DNA of 64,000 nucleotides from Poa pratensis (lineage: Eukaryota; Streptophyta; Magnoliopsida; Poales; Poaceae): NCBI GenBank assembly GCA_947311845.1, contig CAMZMU010000062.1, forward strand, positions 45,466,030 to 45,530,029, in the 5' to 3' direction. Under the pieces are notes generated by a model. That model searched no databases. It was not told the DNA's origin and saw only the letters and a list, made by a program, of their open reading frames with translations. Each line of letters opens with the position of its first letter. Position 1 is the first letter of the stretch. The position numbers and the translations under genes were made by a program. Shown piece by piece: positions 45,959 to 56,635 of the stretch.

Positions 45959-48900
45959 TTATGCGTAGAAACGGCGCAGGTGCGCAACGTTCCAGGGATT
46001 ATGAGAAAGTTCTCCTGTCTTCGCGTTCTTCAGTCGATATGCGCCTCCACCAAGGACCTCCGTGATGATGAAGGGACCCTCCCATGGGGAAGCGAGCTTG
46101 TGCACCTTCTTTTGCTTCAGTCGAAGAACCAGGTCGCCAACGACGAAGGACCTGGTGCGCAGTCGACGGCTGTGGTAGTTGCGAAGGTCCTGCTGGTAAA
46201 CAGCTGTGCGGGCCAAGGCCGTGTCGCGCGCCTCATCGAGCAAGTCGACTGCGTCTTCGAGTGCTTCTTCCGCGTCTTCTTCATTGTATGCTTCAACTCG
46301 TGGCGCATTGAACCTTACATCTGATGGCAGAATTGCCTCTGCACCGTAGACCATGAAGAATGGGGTGAACTGCGTAGAAGTGTTGGGAGTTGTGCGTAGG
46401 CTCCATAGCACAGATGGTAGTTCTTCGACCCAAGCACCCGCAGCTCTTTTGAGTGGCACCAGGAGGCGCTTCTTGATCCCACTCGTCACAAGTCCGTTGG
46501 CCTTTTCGACTTGGCCATTGGATTGTGGATGTGCCACGGATGCGTAGTTGAGCGTAATGTCTTGCTCTTTGCAAAAAGTTTTGAATTCCTCAGCCGTGAA
46601 GTTTGTGCCATTATCAGTGATGATACTGCTTGGGACACCGAATCGGTATATGATGCTCTTTATGAAGTTGACCGCCGTAGTAGCAGTCGAGTTTGTGATG
46701 GGGACCGCCTCGATCCACTTTGTGAACTTGTCGACTGCCACCAGTAGGTGAGTATGCCCGCCATGCGATGACTTTTTGAGTGGCCCAACCATATCGAGCC
46801 CCCATTGGGCGAAAGGCCAGGCCAACGGTATGGTCTTCAACGCCGATGCGGGTGCGTGCGGCTTTGTTGCGAATTTCTGGCAGCCGACGCACCTTTTGAC
46901 TATGTCCTCCGCGTCCTTGAGTGCTGTAGGCCAGTAAAACCCTGCTCGAAAGGCTTTGGCTACGAGTGATCGACTGCTGGCGTGGTGCCCACAGGTGCCT
47001 GCATGAATGTCTCGAAGTATGGCTTGACCATCTTCGAATGCGATGCATCTTTGGAACATACCTGATATGCTGCGCTTGTATAGCTCGCCGTTAATGACGG
47101 TGTATGCTTTTGACCTTCGAGTCACGCGCCGGGACTCGGTTATGTCATCTGGTAGCTCGCCGCGGAGTATGTAAGCCAGAAAAGGTTGAGTCCAAGTTGG
47201 CTCAATGAGGAGTACCTCGACTGGGGGGTCCTCTGTGCTAGGCGCTTTGCTTTTGGCTGGCGTAGTCGACGGAGGAGGCTCTCGTTTCTCCTTGATAGAT
47301 CTGTGTTCGATGCGCTCGAGGAAGACACCAGGTGGAATTTGTGCGCCAGTTGAGCCAAGATTGGCTAGCATGTCTGCTTCTTCGTTACTTTCCCTTCCTA
47401 TGTGCCTCAACTCACAGCCATCGAAGCTGCCCTCCAGTGTGTTGTACAGGTCGCGATAAGCGATCATGTTGTCCGCGATTGCGTCGCAGGCCTTCATTGT
47501 TTGCTGCACCACGAGATTGGAGTCGCCGTAGATCATCAATCGAGTGCACCCAAGTGCTTTTGCCATCCGCATGCCATGGATCAGAGCCTCGTATTCAGCC
47601 TCGTTATTGGAGGGTAGTTTGAATCCCATCTGCAAAACATAACGTAGCTTGTCCCCTTTTGGTGATATGAGGATGACGCCTGCGCCTGCGCCTTCGTGTT
47701 TCTTGGACCCATCGAAGTACATGGTCCAGGAATTGGACACGTCTGGTGCTCCAGGTAATTGGGCCTCTATCCACTCGGTTGTGAAGTCGGGTAGGACTTG
47801 TGCTTTGATAGCCTTCGGGTGCTCGTACTTGATGTCTCTTGGAGCCAGCTCGATGAGCCATTTTGCGACTCGACCCGTTGCATTGGGGTTTGTGAGGATA
47901 TCACCGATTGCTGAGTTACTTACCACGGTGATCGGGTGCTCGGTGAAGTAGTGTGTCAACTTCCTTGAGGACATGAATACAGCGTATGCCAGCTTTTGAT
48001 AGTGCGGGTACCGCTGTTTTGATATGGAGAGAACCTCGCTCAGGTAGTAGACTGGACGTTGTATGCTTTGGATGTGCCCCTCCTCCATGCGTTCGACTAC
48101 CAGTACGGTGCTCACCACCCTGTTTGTAGCCGAGACATACAGGTAGAGTGGTTCCCGTTCCTTAGGTGCGACGAGGATCGGAGGGCTTGTGAGGATCCGC
48201 TTGAGATCTGTGAAGGCTGCTTCAGCTTCTGGCGTCCACTCGAACTTGTCCGCCTTCTTCATCAGTCGATAGAATGGTAGAGCCTTTTCACCCAGTTTGC
48301 TGATGAATCGACTGAGCGCTGCTACTCGTCCTGCTAGTTTCTGCACATCGTGAAGCTTTGAAGGCCTTTGCATTGTGAGGATGGCCTGTATTTTCTCCGG
48401 GTCTGCTTCGATTCCACGGGCAGAGACTAGGTACCCTAGGAGCTGCCCGGCTGGAACGCCGAACGTGCACTTCTTAGGATTGAGCTTGATATGGAAGCGT
48501 TTGAGGTTTGCGAACGTCTCCCTCAAATCGTCGAGTAGTGTGTGTTCTTCCCTTGTGGTAATGACAATGTCATCCACGTAGACCTGGACGTTGCGTCCGA
48601 TTTGCTTTTTGAGGCAGTCCTGCATCATGCGCTGGTATGTTGCACCCGCGTTTTTGAGCCCAAAGGGCATAGTTGTGTAGCAGTAGACCCCGAGTGGGGT
48701 TATGAACGCCGTTTTTTCTTCGTCTTCTTGCTTCATCCTTATCTGGTGATAACCTGAGTAAGCATCCAGAAAGGAGAGTCGTGCGCATCCGGCGGTGGAG
48801 TCGACGATCTGGTCGATTCGGGGTAGCGGGAAGTGATCCTTTGGACAGCACTTGTTCAGCGCTGTGAAGTCCACGCACATCCGAAGGATGTCTGTATGCT

Positions 48901-49102
48901 TCTTCTCTACGAGTACGGGGTTGGCCACCCATTGTGATTTCTTGATTTCCCTAATGAATCCTGCTGCGAGTAACCGGTCGACTTCAGATTCGACTGCGGT
49001 TCGCTTTGGGCCGGAGATTCGACGCATCGTTTGCTTGACTGGCTTTGCATCTGGAAACAATTGGAGAGAGTGCTCGGCGAATTCCCTGGGAATACCTGGC
49101 AT
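45959..49102 (-). CDS. Gypsy Pol: reverse transcriptase, RNase H, integrase
   Basis: This 1047-codon frame has no internal stop. RT carries FLDAYSGYHQ (D113) and YVDD (175-178). RNase H shows YFDGS (D464), E501, YGDSN (D527) and D577. The integrase zinc-binding HHCC lies at about 700-741, and the core has D770, D830 (ITDNGTNF) and E866, the D-D-35-E spacing. All catalytic residues are present. The C-terminal segment GDLVLRLKQ and the end EGPFIITEVLGGGAYRL are typical of plant gypsy integrases. The real translation start lies upstream through the amber codon at 49166. With near-identical LTRs this copy was recently active; whether it still is depends on readthrough. Confidence 0.95.
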   Translation of the reverse strand: MPGIPREFAEHSLQLFPDAKPVKQTMRRISGPKRTAVESEVDRLLAAGFIREIKKSQWVANPVLVEKKHTDILRMCVDFTALNKCCPKDHFPLPRIDQIVDSTAGCARLSFLDAYSGYHQIRMKQEDEEKTAFITPLGVYCYTTMPFGLKNAGATYQRMMQDCLKKQIGRNVQVYVDDIVITTREEHTLLDDLRETFANLKRFHIKLNPKKCTFGVPAGQLLGYLVSARGIEADPEKIQAILTMQRPSKLHDVQKLAGRVAALSRFISKLGEKALPFYRLMKKADKFEWTPEAEAAFTDLKRILTSPPILVAPKEREPLYLYVSATNRVVSTVLVVERMEEGHIQSIQRPVYYLSEVLSISKQRYPHYQKLAYAVFMSSRKLTHYFTEHPITVVSNSAIGDILTNPNATGRVAKWLIELAPRDIKYEHPKAIKAQVLPDFTTEWIEAQLPGAPDVSNSWTMYFDGSKKHEGAGAGVILISPKGDKLRYVLQMGFKLPSNNEAEYEALIHGMRMAKALGCTRLMIYGDSNLVVQQTMKACDAIADNMIAYRDLYNTLEGSFDGCELRHIGRESNEEADMLANLGSTGAQIPPGVFLERIEHRSIKEKREPPPSTTPAKSKAPSTEDPPVEVLLIEPTWTQPFLAYILRGELPDDITESRRVTRRSKAYTVINGELYKRSISGMFQRCIAFEDGQAILRDIHAGTCGHHASSRSLVAKAFRAGFYWPTALKDAEDIVKRCVGCQKFATKPHAPASALKTIPLAWPFAQWGLDMVGPLKKSSHGGHTHLLVAVDKFTKWIEAVPITNSTATTAVNFIKSIIYRFGVPSSIITDNGTNFTAEEFKTFCKEQDITLNYASVAHPQSNGQVEKANGLVTSGIKKRLLVPLKRAAGAWVEELPSVLWSLRTTPNTSTQFTPFFMVYGAEAILPSDVRFNAPRVEAYNEEDAEEALEDAVDLLDEARDTALARTAVYQQDLRNYHSRRLRTRSFVVGDLVLRLKQKKVHKLASPWEGPFIITEVLGGGAYRLKNAKTGELSHNPWNVAHLRRFYA

Positions 49103-49165
49103 GTCGGCTGGACACCACGCAAATATTTCCCAGTTCTCACGGAGGAATTCGACGAGCGCGCCTTC

Positions 49166-49168
49166 CTA
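49166..49168 (-). other. Amber codon between protease and reverse transcriptase
   Basis: TAG follows SSSLPIA; the same frame then continues EGALVEFLRENWEIFAW into RT without a break. It is either a fresh nonsense mutation or a readthrough site. Confidence 0.85.
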
Positions 49169-50095
49169 TGCGATAGGCAGGCTCGAAGATACGTTGACTG
49201 TCTTGGACGGATCGGTCGGGTGCACCTGATGCGACCTTGTGTCATTTGTAGCATTGAAGGATCTGTCGACTGCCAACTTCTTATGCTCCGGAAGGAGTGT
49301 GCGGTCGTTGGAAATCGCCAGGTCGGCGAGTGATTCTTCCACCCCGAACATCTCGGAGATTTTGCTGAACTCGCGGTCGCAAGCATCGGACCTTTGAAAG
49401 TTTCCACGGACAGTGATGACTCCCTTTGGTCCTGGCATCTTCAGCGTGAGGTACGCGTAGTGTGGCACCGCCATGAATCGAGCAAACGTCGGGCGACCAA
49501 GAATAGCATGGTATTGTGATTTCCAGTCGACGACCTCGAACTCAATCGACTCTGTCCTGAAGTGGCTTTTGTCCCCGAACGTAACGTCGAGTTGTATGGT
49601 GCCTTCTGGGCTAATTGCTTTGCCAGGAACGATACCGTGGAAGGTATTTGAAGATTTTGGGAGGTTTTCGACTGACCTGTTCATTTTGCGGAGCGTGTCC
49701 GCGAAGATGATGTTTATGCCGCTGCCTCCATCCATGAAGACCTTGGTCATGGCGTAGCCTCCTATTTGCGCGTCGAGTACCAGAGCCGCGTGCCCTGGTC
49801 GAACTACAGCTGGGGGATGATCCTCTCGACTGAAGCTTATGATGGTTTCCGATCCCTTCAGAAATTCGGGCACGGCAGGAGGTGCCATGACAGCCATGTT
49901 CACCTGTCGAGTGATTAGCTTTTGCTGCCTGTTGGAGGGGCGACCCTTTTGTATCATGTACATCTGCCCGTGGGGCTGTGGATATTGATCATCTTCCGCC
50001 CGTAGTACGGGTTGTATGGCACCTGCGAGGTTTGCGCCTGGAGCAGGCTGTGGTGGTGGTTGCGGTGGCGGCTGTGGCGCCATGAGAGCGGGCAC
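49166..50095 (-). CDS. Gypsy retropepsin (aspartic protease) segment
   Basis: This frame opens upstream of the first ATG at 50095 and is -1 relative to gag. A proline-rich linker is followed by a retropepsin domain with the active site FMDGGSGINIIF (D122 of this frame) and the flap/closing motif AILGRPTFARF. It ends at a TAG (49166-49168). The frame stays open past that codon straight into the RT frame, so PR and RT are one frame split by an amber codon. It cuts the element polyprotein. Confidence 0.88.
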   Translation of the reverse strand: MPALMAPQPPPQPPPQPAPGANLAGAIQPVLRAEDDQYPQPHGQMYMIQKGRPSNRQQKLITRQVNMAVMAPPAVPEFLKGSETIISFSREDHPPAVVRPGHAALVLDAQIGGYAMTKVFMDGGSGINIIFADTLRKMNRSVENLPKSSNTFHGIVPGKAISPEGTIQLDVTFGDKSHFRTESIEFEVVDWKSQYHAILGRPTFARFMAVPHYAYLTLKMPGPKGVITVRGNFQRSDACDREFSKISEMFGVEESLADLAISNDRTLLPEHKKLAVDRSFNATNDTRSHQVHPTDPSKTVNVSSSLPIA

Positions 50096-52752
50096 AGCGT
50101 TCGGCTGTGGTACGGGTGCAGGCGTGGGCTGAGCAGGTGCTGGGCCGTACCTTTGAGTCGTATCATGTAGTCAGTCGCCATTTGGTCGAATTCCCTGCAG
50201 TTCCTTAGGGTGTGATTGGAGCGTAGTTTTCCGTCGTCCCCCTTGAAGAGGTGGAATCTGCACCAGTCGTCCATCTTTTCCTCGAATGACCGCTCGGGTT
50301 TTGCGTCGCTGCGTTTGCGCCATTCTTGCCTTTTGTAGCTGTCGCTCCGCTGCTCGCGATCTCGACTGTCCCGTCGATCATCCGAGCGTCGATTGCTTCT
50401 ATCTTGGTCCTCCCGGGGTTGTGTGTATCCAGCCGCCATGAACTCGGGTCTGTTATCGTCGTAAGGACGTTTGGAACGTTTGCGCCTGCGATCTTCTCTG
50501 TATGAATCTCTGCGGCCTCGACTGCCGCTTTCGTAGTTGTCGCGTGGTGGGGAAGCACGGGATCTGCGTACAGAATCCTCTCCATCTGCCCACTCAGTCG
50601 CAACTTTGATGAGGTCAGCCAGGGAGGTTGGCTTTTCACGACCCAGTGCCTCTTTGAAGTCCTTCCTGGCGAGACCTTGTATGAAGGCATCCATGGCCCT
50701 GTCTTCTGACACTTTGCCAACCGAATTGCGTATTTCGGTCCACCGCCGTATGTATGATCTCAACGACTCGTCTGATCGTTGAGTGCATGCCCTTAATTCT
50801 TCGAATGTCTTCGGGCGCTCACATAGAGGCTCGAAGTTTTTGATGAAGTCTCTGCGGAAATCGTCCCACGAGTCGTATGATGATGGAGGGAGCGCCTTGA
50901 GCCAGTCGCGGGCAGTTCCTTCGAGCATGAGTCGTATGTACTGCATCGCCGTGGTGTTCGTGCCACGCTGGCATGCCACGGCGAGTCTGTAATCTTCTAG
51001 CCACCCGGAAGGTTCTTGGCGACCGTTGTACTTGGGTTGTTCGCCTGTCAACTTGAACCCTTTGGGCATCCGCGTCCCACGGATGCGTCGAGTGAAGCAC
51101 AATGCTCCGCATGGCTCTGGTTCATGATCAGAGTATGAATCGCTGCTATAGGATCTTCGAGATCTGCTTCTGCTGGACCTGTGCCGGCGCGTGCTTCTCC
51201 TTCCTTCATCCGAGTGGTGGCTGCGACCACTGCGATGATGTGCTGCGTGTCGTGAGTCGACTATGTCGCGATCGCGATTCCTTGCTGGAGTTTTGTCTTC
51301 TGGCTGTATAGCCTGTGCCGCTAGAGCTAGCGATTTGAGTTGTTGGCGATGCAGGGCTGCGTTAGGGTCATTCGCCGGAGGTTGCATTGCCTTGAGGTAA
51401 GCACCTACGGAGAATAATGCACCCGCAGCAGTTTTGGGCACTGGGATTCCGTTAGCGTCCTCTGTCATGAACGACAGGTTACGGGTGATTGCTACCCTTT
51501 CATGTTCTGGAAGGCTTGCCAACCGCGACCTAGGTCGTGGGGTTGGTTGCATTGTGGACCCGAGGGATTGCTCCCTTCTTCGGGCACTCGAGAGGCTGGC
51601 TTGCCTTTTGCGCTCTTCGAGCGTCGCTCGGTAGTTTTGCAGTCGAATTGACTCCTGCCAGTTGAAGTACTGGAAGGTCAACATCTCCTCTGGGGTGGAA
51701 TTTGGTGGCATCATTGTGCACTCCTTTATGACTTTATCTGCTTTTGCTGCCATCTCCTCCGTGATTGTCAAGGTTGTGACCCCATCCGGCATGGTTACCG
51801 TGCATGGGAATTGTGCAGGCCTGCGAGCGGCTGCGTCTGCGGATGATTCTGCGGAGAAGGCCACGTAGACCTGATGGGGCGTGACCCGTGGACAGGTGTA
51901 TGTGCTGTCGATTCCAGTCATGGACTCGACGTCGCCGTCGAGGCTCATGTCAGAGCCAGTATGTTCATCGAGTAGATCTTCGAGGCGAATCTCGTTGTCG
52001 ATGTGCTCATCGCCTATGCTCATCTCGGTGTTGGCGAAACCATTATGGATTTCTGAGTCGAGGTTGGTGTTGGTGAAGATCTCCGAGTCGACGTTGCTGT
52101 CGTTATGAATCGCGGGCTCGTAGAAGTCATCGAGGGAGATCCCGCAGTCGAAACTCTCGTCGAGTGGTAGGTTGAAGTCGACGTTGCTTGTGCGGTATGC
52201 TGATTCTGCCTCCTCGCCTTGGAGTTCCGTCATCATGAACCTGTCGATCTCGCCGGTCGACATGGTTGTTGCGGGCGAGCAGGCTTCAGGAATCGACGAC
52301 GGGGCGAGCGCAGTCGACGGAGCCTCGAGTGCGCCCAGCGCCAGTTGTTGCGGATCTGTCGAGTCCTGCGTGCCAAGATTGTTTACGAAAAAATTGAATG
52401 CTCCAACAGTTAAACTCAAACCTGATTCAAGGCCGGAAAACGCCTCCTGAAGCTCCGGCGAGTGCGGATTGAAATTCATTGGAAGAGCAGATGCGCTTTT
52501 TGCAGGTGAAGCGGGCAGGCTGCCGCTTTTCGAGTGGATCGGCGAGTCGCCGTGTGTCGCCTGGATCGGCGAGTTGCTGTTTGCTGACATGGCCGGCGAG
52601 TTGCCGTTTGCAGATGAGATCGGCGAGTTGCCGTTTGCTGGTGTGATCGGCGATTTGCCGTTTGCTGTTGGGACCGGCGAAACTTCGAGTCCAGCGCTAT
52701 TCTTTCCCACAGACGGCGCCACTTGACGAGGGGTAGACTCATCAAGACCCAT
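49954..52752 (-). CDS. Gypsy gag polyprotein
   Basis: A 932-codon open frame whose ATG lies inside the 5' LTR and which reads through the primer binding site. Residues about 20-90 are a run of imperfect ANGNSPI-type repeats, then an acidic region. The retrotransposon gag domain follows, with QPKYNGRQEPSGWLEDYRLA, ARDWLKALPPSSYDSWDDF and FIQGLARKDFKEALGR. A basic Arg-rich stretch and a WCRFH...C knuckle-like motif come next. It packages element RNA into cytoplasmic particles. The final ~45 codons appear off-frame: the protease frame is already open from about 50150, one base to the side, so gag and protease are joined by a -1 shift or a lesion. Confidence 0.9.
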   Translation of the reverse strand: MGLDESTPRQVAPSVGKNSAGLEVSPVPTANGKSPITPANGNSPISSANGNSPAMSANSNSPIQATHGDSPIHSKSGSLPASPAKSASALPMNFNPHSPELQEAFSGLESGLSLTVGAFNFFVNNLGTQDSTDPQQLALGALEAPSTALAPSSIPEACSPATTMSTGEIDRFMMTELQGEEAESAYRTSNVDFNLPLDESFDCGISLDDFYEPAIHNDSNVDSEIFTNTNLDSEIHNGFANTEMSIGDEHIDNEIRLEDLLDEHTGSDMSLDGDVESMTGIDSTYTCPRVTPHQVYVAFSAESSADAAARRPAQFPCTVTMPDGVTTLTITEEMAAKADKVIKECTMMPPNSTPEEMLTFQYFNWQESIRLQNYRATLEERKRQASLSSARRREQSLGSTMQPTPRPRSRLASLPEHERVAITRNLSFMTEDANGIPVPKTAAGALFSVGAYLKAMQPPANDPNAALHRQQLKSLALAAQAIQPEDKTPARNRDRDIVDSRHAAHHRSGRSHHSDEGRRSTRRHRSSRSRSRRSYSSDSYSDHEPEPCGALCFTRRIRGTRMPKGFKLTGEQPKYNGRQEPSGWLEDYRLAVACQRGTNTTAMQYIRLMLEGTARDWLKALPPSSYDSWDDFRRDFIKNFEPLCERPKTFEELRACTQRSDESLRSYIRRWTEIRNSVGKVSEDRAMDAFIQGLARKDFKEALGREKPTSLADLIKVATEWADGEDSVRRSRASPPRDNYESGSRGRRDSYREDRRRKRSKRPYDDNRPEFMAAGYTQPREDQDRSNRRSDDRRDSRDREQRSDSYKRQEWRKRSDAKPERSFEEKMDDWCRFHLFKGDDGKLRSNHTLRNCREFDQMATDYMIRLKGTAQHLLSPRLHPYHSRTLCPLSWRHSRHRNHHHSLLQAQTSQVPYNPYYGRKMINIHSPTGRCT
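52530..52690 (-). repeat. Minisatellite in gag, 30-36 bp units
   Basis: Five to six units share GGCGAGTTGCCGTTTGC and encode the ANGNSPI-type repeats at the gag N-terminus. Confidence 0.8.
52704..52721 (-). other. Primer binding site of the gypsy element
   Basis: TGGCGCCGTCTGTGGGA lies two bases inside the 5' LTR on the minus strand. The TGGCGCC head fits a tRNA 3' end; the exact tRNA was not determined. Confidence 0.7.
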
Positions 52753-53210
52753 GGTTAAGGTCCCTAGGTTATGAATATGGGGGAGAGAACGTGGTAGAGC
52801 TGGAAGTATCGTCGGCTGACAAGCAGGGCAAAGATTTTACCCAGGTTCAGGGCCCTCGTGTGGAGGTAACACCCCTACGTCCTGCCTGTCTGTTATTGCT
52901 TTGTGAATATGATGGTTACAAGGGTCCCGGCGAGATGTCGATCTCGCTAGGGTTTTGGTGGCTCTGAAAGTACGTCTGGTTCGATGGCCCTCCCAGTCCT
53001 TAAATAGTAGGCTGGGTCTCGGGTGTTCGTAACCGACTCGATTTACAAGTAAAGAAACTCTAAACCGACTATGGCTTCGCCAGCTTGGAGGATACTCCAT
53101 CTTGTTGGGCCTCCCTTCATGGGCTTCATGTAGGCTCTGATAGTTGGGCCTAGTCGATACGTGCACCGGGTACCCTCACGGTAGGGTACCCAATAGGCAT
53201 ACCCATGTCA
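52724..53210 (-). repeat. 5' LTR of the gypsy element
   Basis: Its 487 bp are near-identical to 39943-40430. On the minus strand TTTAAGGACTGGGAGG near 53000 may include the TATA-like region. The gag start codon lies 29 nt inside its 3' edge. Confidence 0.95.
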
Positions 53211-54862
53211 ACAAAGAAGGCAACGGGATATGAAAAGATATGCAAAGATGGATCCAAATAAGAAAGATGAAAAAAAAAAGAAAACGTCGTGAAGCTTATC
53301 ACCGAAAGAAAATTGCTCCAGATGTTCGTTTCCAAAACGCGGGAGCAACTCCAGGTGTGCTCACTCAACTGGATAACGCGCCAATCAGTATAGGTGAGCT
53401 AGAACATGAAACACTTATTTCAATTGCAAAAATATCACTTGTTGTTTTAATGACTATCGGGACCTAAACATCCAATCGTTTATTTTACCAAGGAGACAAT
53501 GCTCCGGAAAAGGAAAATGTGGATCATGTTGGAGATAATGAATGGCTAAGAAGAAATGACACATACCAAAGGCGACCAATCTAGACCTTGTTTGAAGAGA
53601 GAAAAATCTCCTCACGGGTACGAAGTCCAAAAGTTCTATATAAAATATAATGTATTGTTATTAATATTTTATGCCTTATATATGGATCTGAATACATGAT
53701 GTTTGATGCTTTTCTATGTAGATGTCGATGTGAACATATGCAGTAATGATGAACCCACAACGTGCATCATTCAGGAAGAACCAGCGACATCCATCCATCG
53801 GAATCAACCAATGACGCCCATATTTCAACAGCAATCCAGATGTCCCAAAGAACTGAATAGGCAGCGAAAAAAGAAAGGTATGCACAGAACGATGTCCAGG
53901 AGCGTGCAAACTCTTGGGCACGTTATGCACGGATGGATGACGATGAGAAAAAAGAAGTACTACAACAAAAAAGGCAACGCGAAAGGGAAAGGTATGCACA
54001 AAATGAAGGAAGCAGTGCCAAGAAATCTCAACGCAAAGCACGACGCAACACTCTGAACCCAGAATCCATAGCCATGGAGAACCCATCGTATATCCCTGAG
54101 CTTGTTTGGGATAACGTGGATACATCTGGTCCTCGCGGGTCCATACCCACGAGTGAATGGACTATTCCTGATTTCAGCGGTGCCTCGGTTTATATCTAGT
54201 CTGCATCAGAACAAACGACGGATGCGGATGCCGCTGCAATTGATAGCAGTATGATATCACAAAGAAAACACATAACACATGGAGAAAGGCATGCACTAAT
54301 GTGTCGAAGAAACGAAGCATTCCAAGCAAGTGGTAGGAAGAATGTGACTGATACGACAGATCCACATTTAACCATGGGAACGGAAACCTACAATGAGAAT
54401 GGTAATGTTCCTACCTTCAGTGTTCTGCTCACCGAAATAGTCATTTTAGATGATCATACGTGGTGTTTATATTCACAGGAAGTGCTTCTCCCGCTCGCGA
54501 GACTCCCCAAATACAGCAAGCACCCCCACAAGGCAATGAAGATGGTAGTTGTTTTGTAGAAATTCAATTTGAAAGGTATTTCAAAATTCAAATTAAAATT
54601 GGATCTAATAAATTGTTATATTATAGCAGATGATGAGGGTGTCATATTAGAGGATGACTCCGACGATGAAGACTACATGTTTGCAGGCCAAGGTAAAATT
54701 TCCTCTTTTTCATAGTTGCTTTCTCTATATGTAATGTAAGTTTGTTTGACTCATGATGTTAATAACCATTTTAGAGGACACTGACGATGATGTGGAAATG
54801 GATGAGACAAGCGATGACTCTGCTTCAATTTCGAGCGAACCAGATCCGTACGACGCGGTGTA

Positions 54863-56434
54863 TGATACGTCTCAAACGTATCTATAATTTTTGATGTTCC
54901 ATGCTGTTATTATATCAATTGCTACATGTTTTGGTTACACTTCATATCATTTTTATGCATTTTCTGGGACTAACCTATTAACAAGATGCCACAGTGTCAG
55001 TTCCCTGTTTTCTGCTATTTTTGGTTTCAGAAAATCTATTAAGGAAATATTCTCGGAATTGGACGAAACAAAAGACATTGTCAATAATATCACGAGGAGA
55101 TCACGAAGTCAAAAGGGGAGTCGGAGCAGACCCACCAGGGGGCCACGCCACACTAGGGCGCGGCCCAGGGTGGGCCCGCGCCCACCTATGGCGTGGTGGC
55201 CCCCCTCGGCCACCGACGCCGCCTCTTCGCCTATATATTCTCCGCGACGCGAAAACCCTATTACGGTCGATCATATTCCACGAAAAGTTCCGTCGCGGCC
55301 GTCATCGTCAATCTCAGATCGGAGGAGTTCTGAAGCTCTTCCCGGCACCCTGCCGGAGGGGAGATCATCACCGGAGGGCTCTACATCACCATGCCTGCCT
55401 CCGGAGTGATGCGTGAGTAGTCCACCCCTGGACTACGGGTCCATAGCAGTAGCTAGATGGTTGTCTCTCTACCTTGTGCCTCCATGTTTAGATCTTGTGA
55501 GCTGCCTAACATGATCAAGATCATCTTATTGTAATGCTAGATGTTGTGTTTGCTAGGATCCGATGAATATTGATACCATGTTTATTCAAGTTGTTTATCT
55601 ATGTGCTCTTGATCTTGCATGCTCTCCGTTGCTAGTAGATGTTTTGGCCAAGTAGATGCTTGTGACTCCAAGAGGGGGTATTTATGCTCGATAGTGGGTT
55701 CAGTCTCTAGATATCTGGATCAGTGACAGAAAGGTCTAAGATGGTAGATGTGCTGTTGCTACTAGGGATAAAACATTGGTGCTGTGTCCAAGGGCACTTG
55801 TATTGATTACATTACACACTTTACTTCATGCAATAATCTGTTGTTAGCAACTTAATACTGAATGGGATGCGGATGCTGCCTTGAAGGTGGATTATTTAGG
55901 CATAGATGCGGTTGGAATAACGGTCTATGTACTTTGTTGTAATGCCCAACTAGATTTCATAGTAGACATCTTGACATGTATTGCTTTGTTATGCCCTCTC
56001 TATTTGTCAATTGCCCAGCTGTAATTTGTTTACCCAACATGCTAGTTATCTGTTCTGAGAGAGACACCACTAGTGAACTGTGGACCCTGGCCCAATTTCC
56101 TCATACTGTTTACACAACCTGCTGCAATCATCTGTTTCCTGTTACTTGCCGTGTTTCCTGCTGTTTTCCACACCATACATTTAACCTTTTGTTTCTGCAA
56201 GACCGGAGAGATTGACAACCTCTCTGTTTCGTGTTGGGCAAAGTTCTGGTTTGTGTCTGTGCAGATTCCACGTTGGTGCAAGCTCCCTAGCGCCAGGGGG
56301 AGTCAACATCAACAACCTTCCGATAGATCGTCAAGTCCTACTGGATTGATAACCTTGGGTAGATTATTCAAGGGAAAACTTATGCTGTCTACATCATAAC
56401 CTTCCTTTTGGGGTTCACCAAAACATAGCCATCA
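54863..56434 (+). repeat. 5' LTR (TGATACGTCTC family)
   Basis: 1572 bp. It contains CCTATATATTCTCCGCGACG near 55229, a likely TATA region. It differs from the 3' LTR at roughly two dozen positions by eye. Confidence 0.93.
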
Positions 56435-56444
56435 AGCTGTTTTC

Positions 56445-56462
56445 TGGCGCCGTTGCCGGGGA
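56445..56462 (+). other. Primer binding site for tRNA-Asp
   Basis: TGGCGCCGTTGCCGGGGA is complementary to the acceptor end of plant tRNA-Asp, including CCA. It lies 10 nt after the LTR. Confidence 0.85.
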
Positions 56463-56635
56463 CTTGGAGGCTATTGGAAAGGGGAGTCTCTCAGTTCCAA
56501 TCTCTTTACTTTGTTTTTTGTCTTGTTTTAGTTTTGTTTTGCTTGCTGTTAAAAATCAAAAACCCAAAAAAATTAAATTCCTGCATCTAGTTTTTAATTT
56601 CGAGTTGCCCTGCTGCTAAAGTTGATAGTCTTGCT

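Larger units (their letters stand above)
39943..53210 (-). mobile_element. Full-length Ty3/gypsy LTR retrotransposon with opposite-strand genes
   Basis: LTRs lie at 39943-40430 and 52724-53210, with ACAAA on both sides (39938-39942, 53211-53215). Sense coding is on the minus strand: gag, protease, then RT, RNase H and integrase, the Ty3/gypsy order. Between integrase and the 3' LTR lie about 5.5 kb with two spliced-looking genes on the plus strand. Such extra opposite-strand ORFs are a known trait of Tat-lineage gypsy elements. It sits inside the large Helitron. The LTRs differ by about two changes, so it is very young. Confidence 0.95.

Noticed and set aside
54891..55409. Open frame of 172 codons in the 5' LTR, with a near copy at 60273-60797
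   Set aside because: It lies entirely in the LTR, is shared by both LTRs and differs in frame at the end through an indel. No domain.
56445..56462. tRNA-Asp-like sequence considered as a tRNA gene
   Set aside because: Only the 18-nt complement of the tRNA 3' end is present, right after an LTR; it is a primer binding site.
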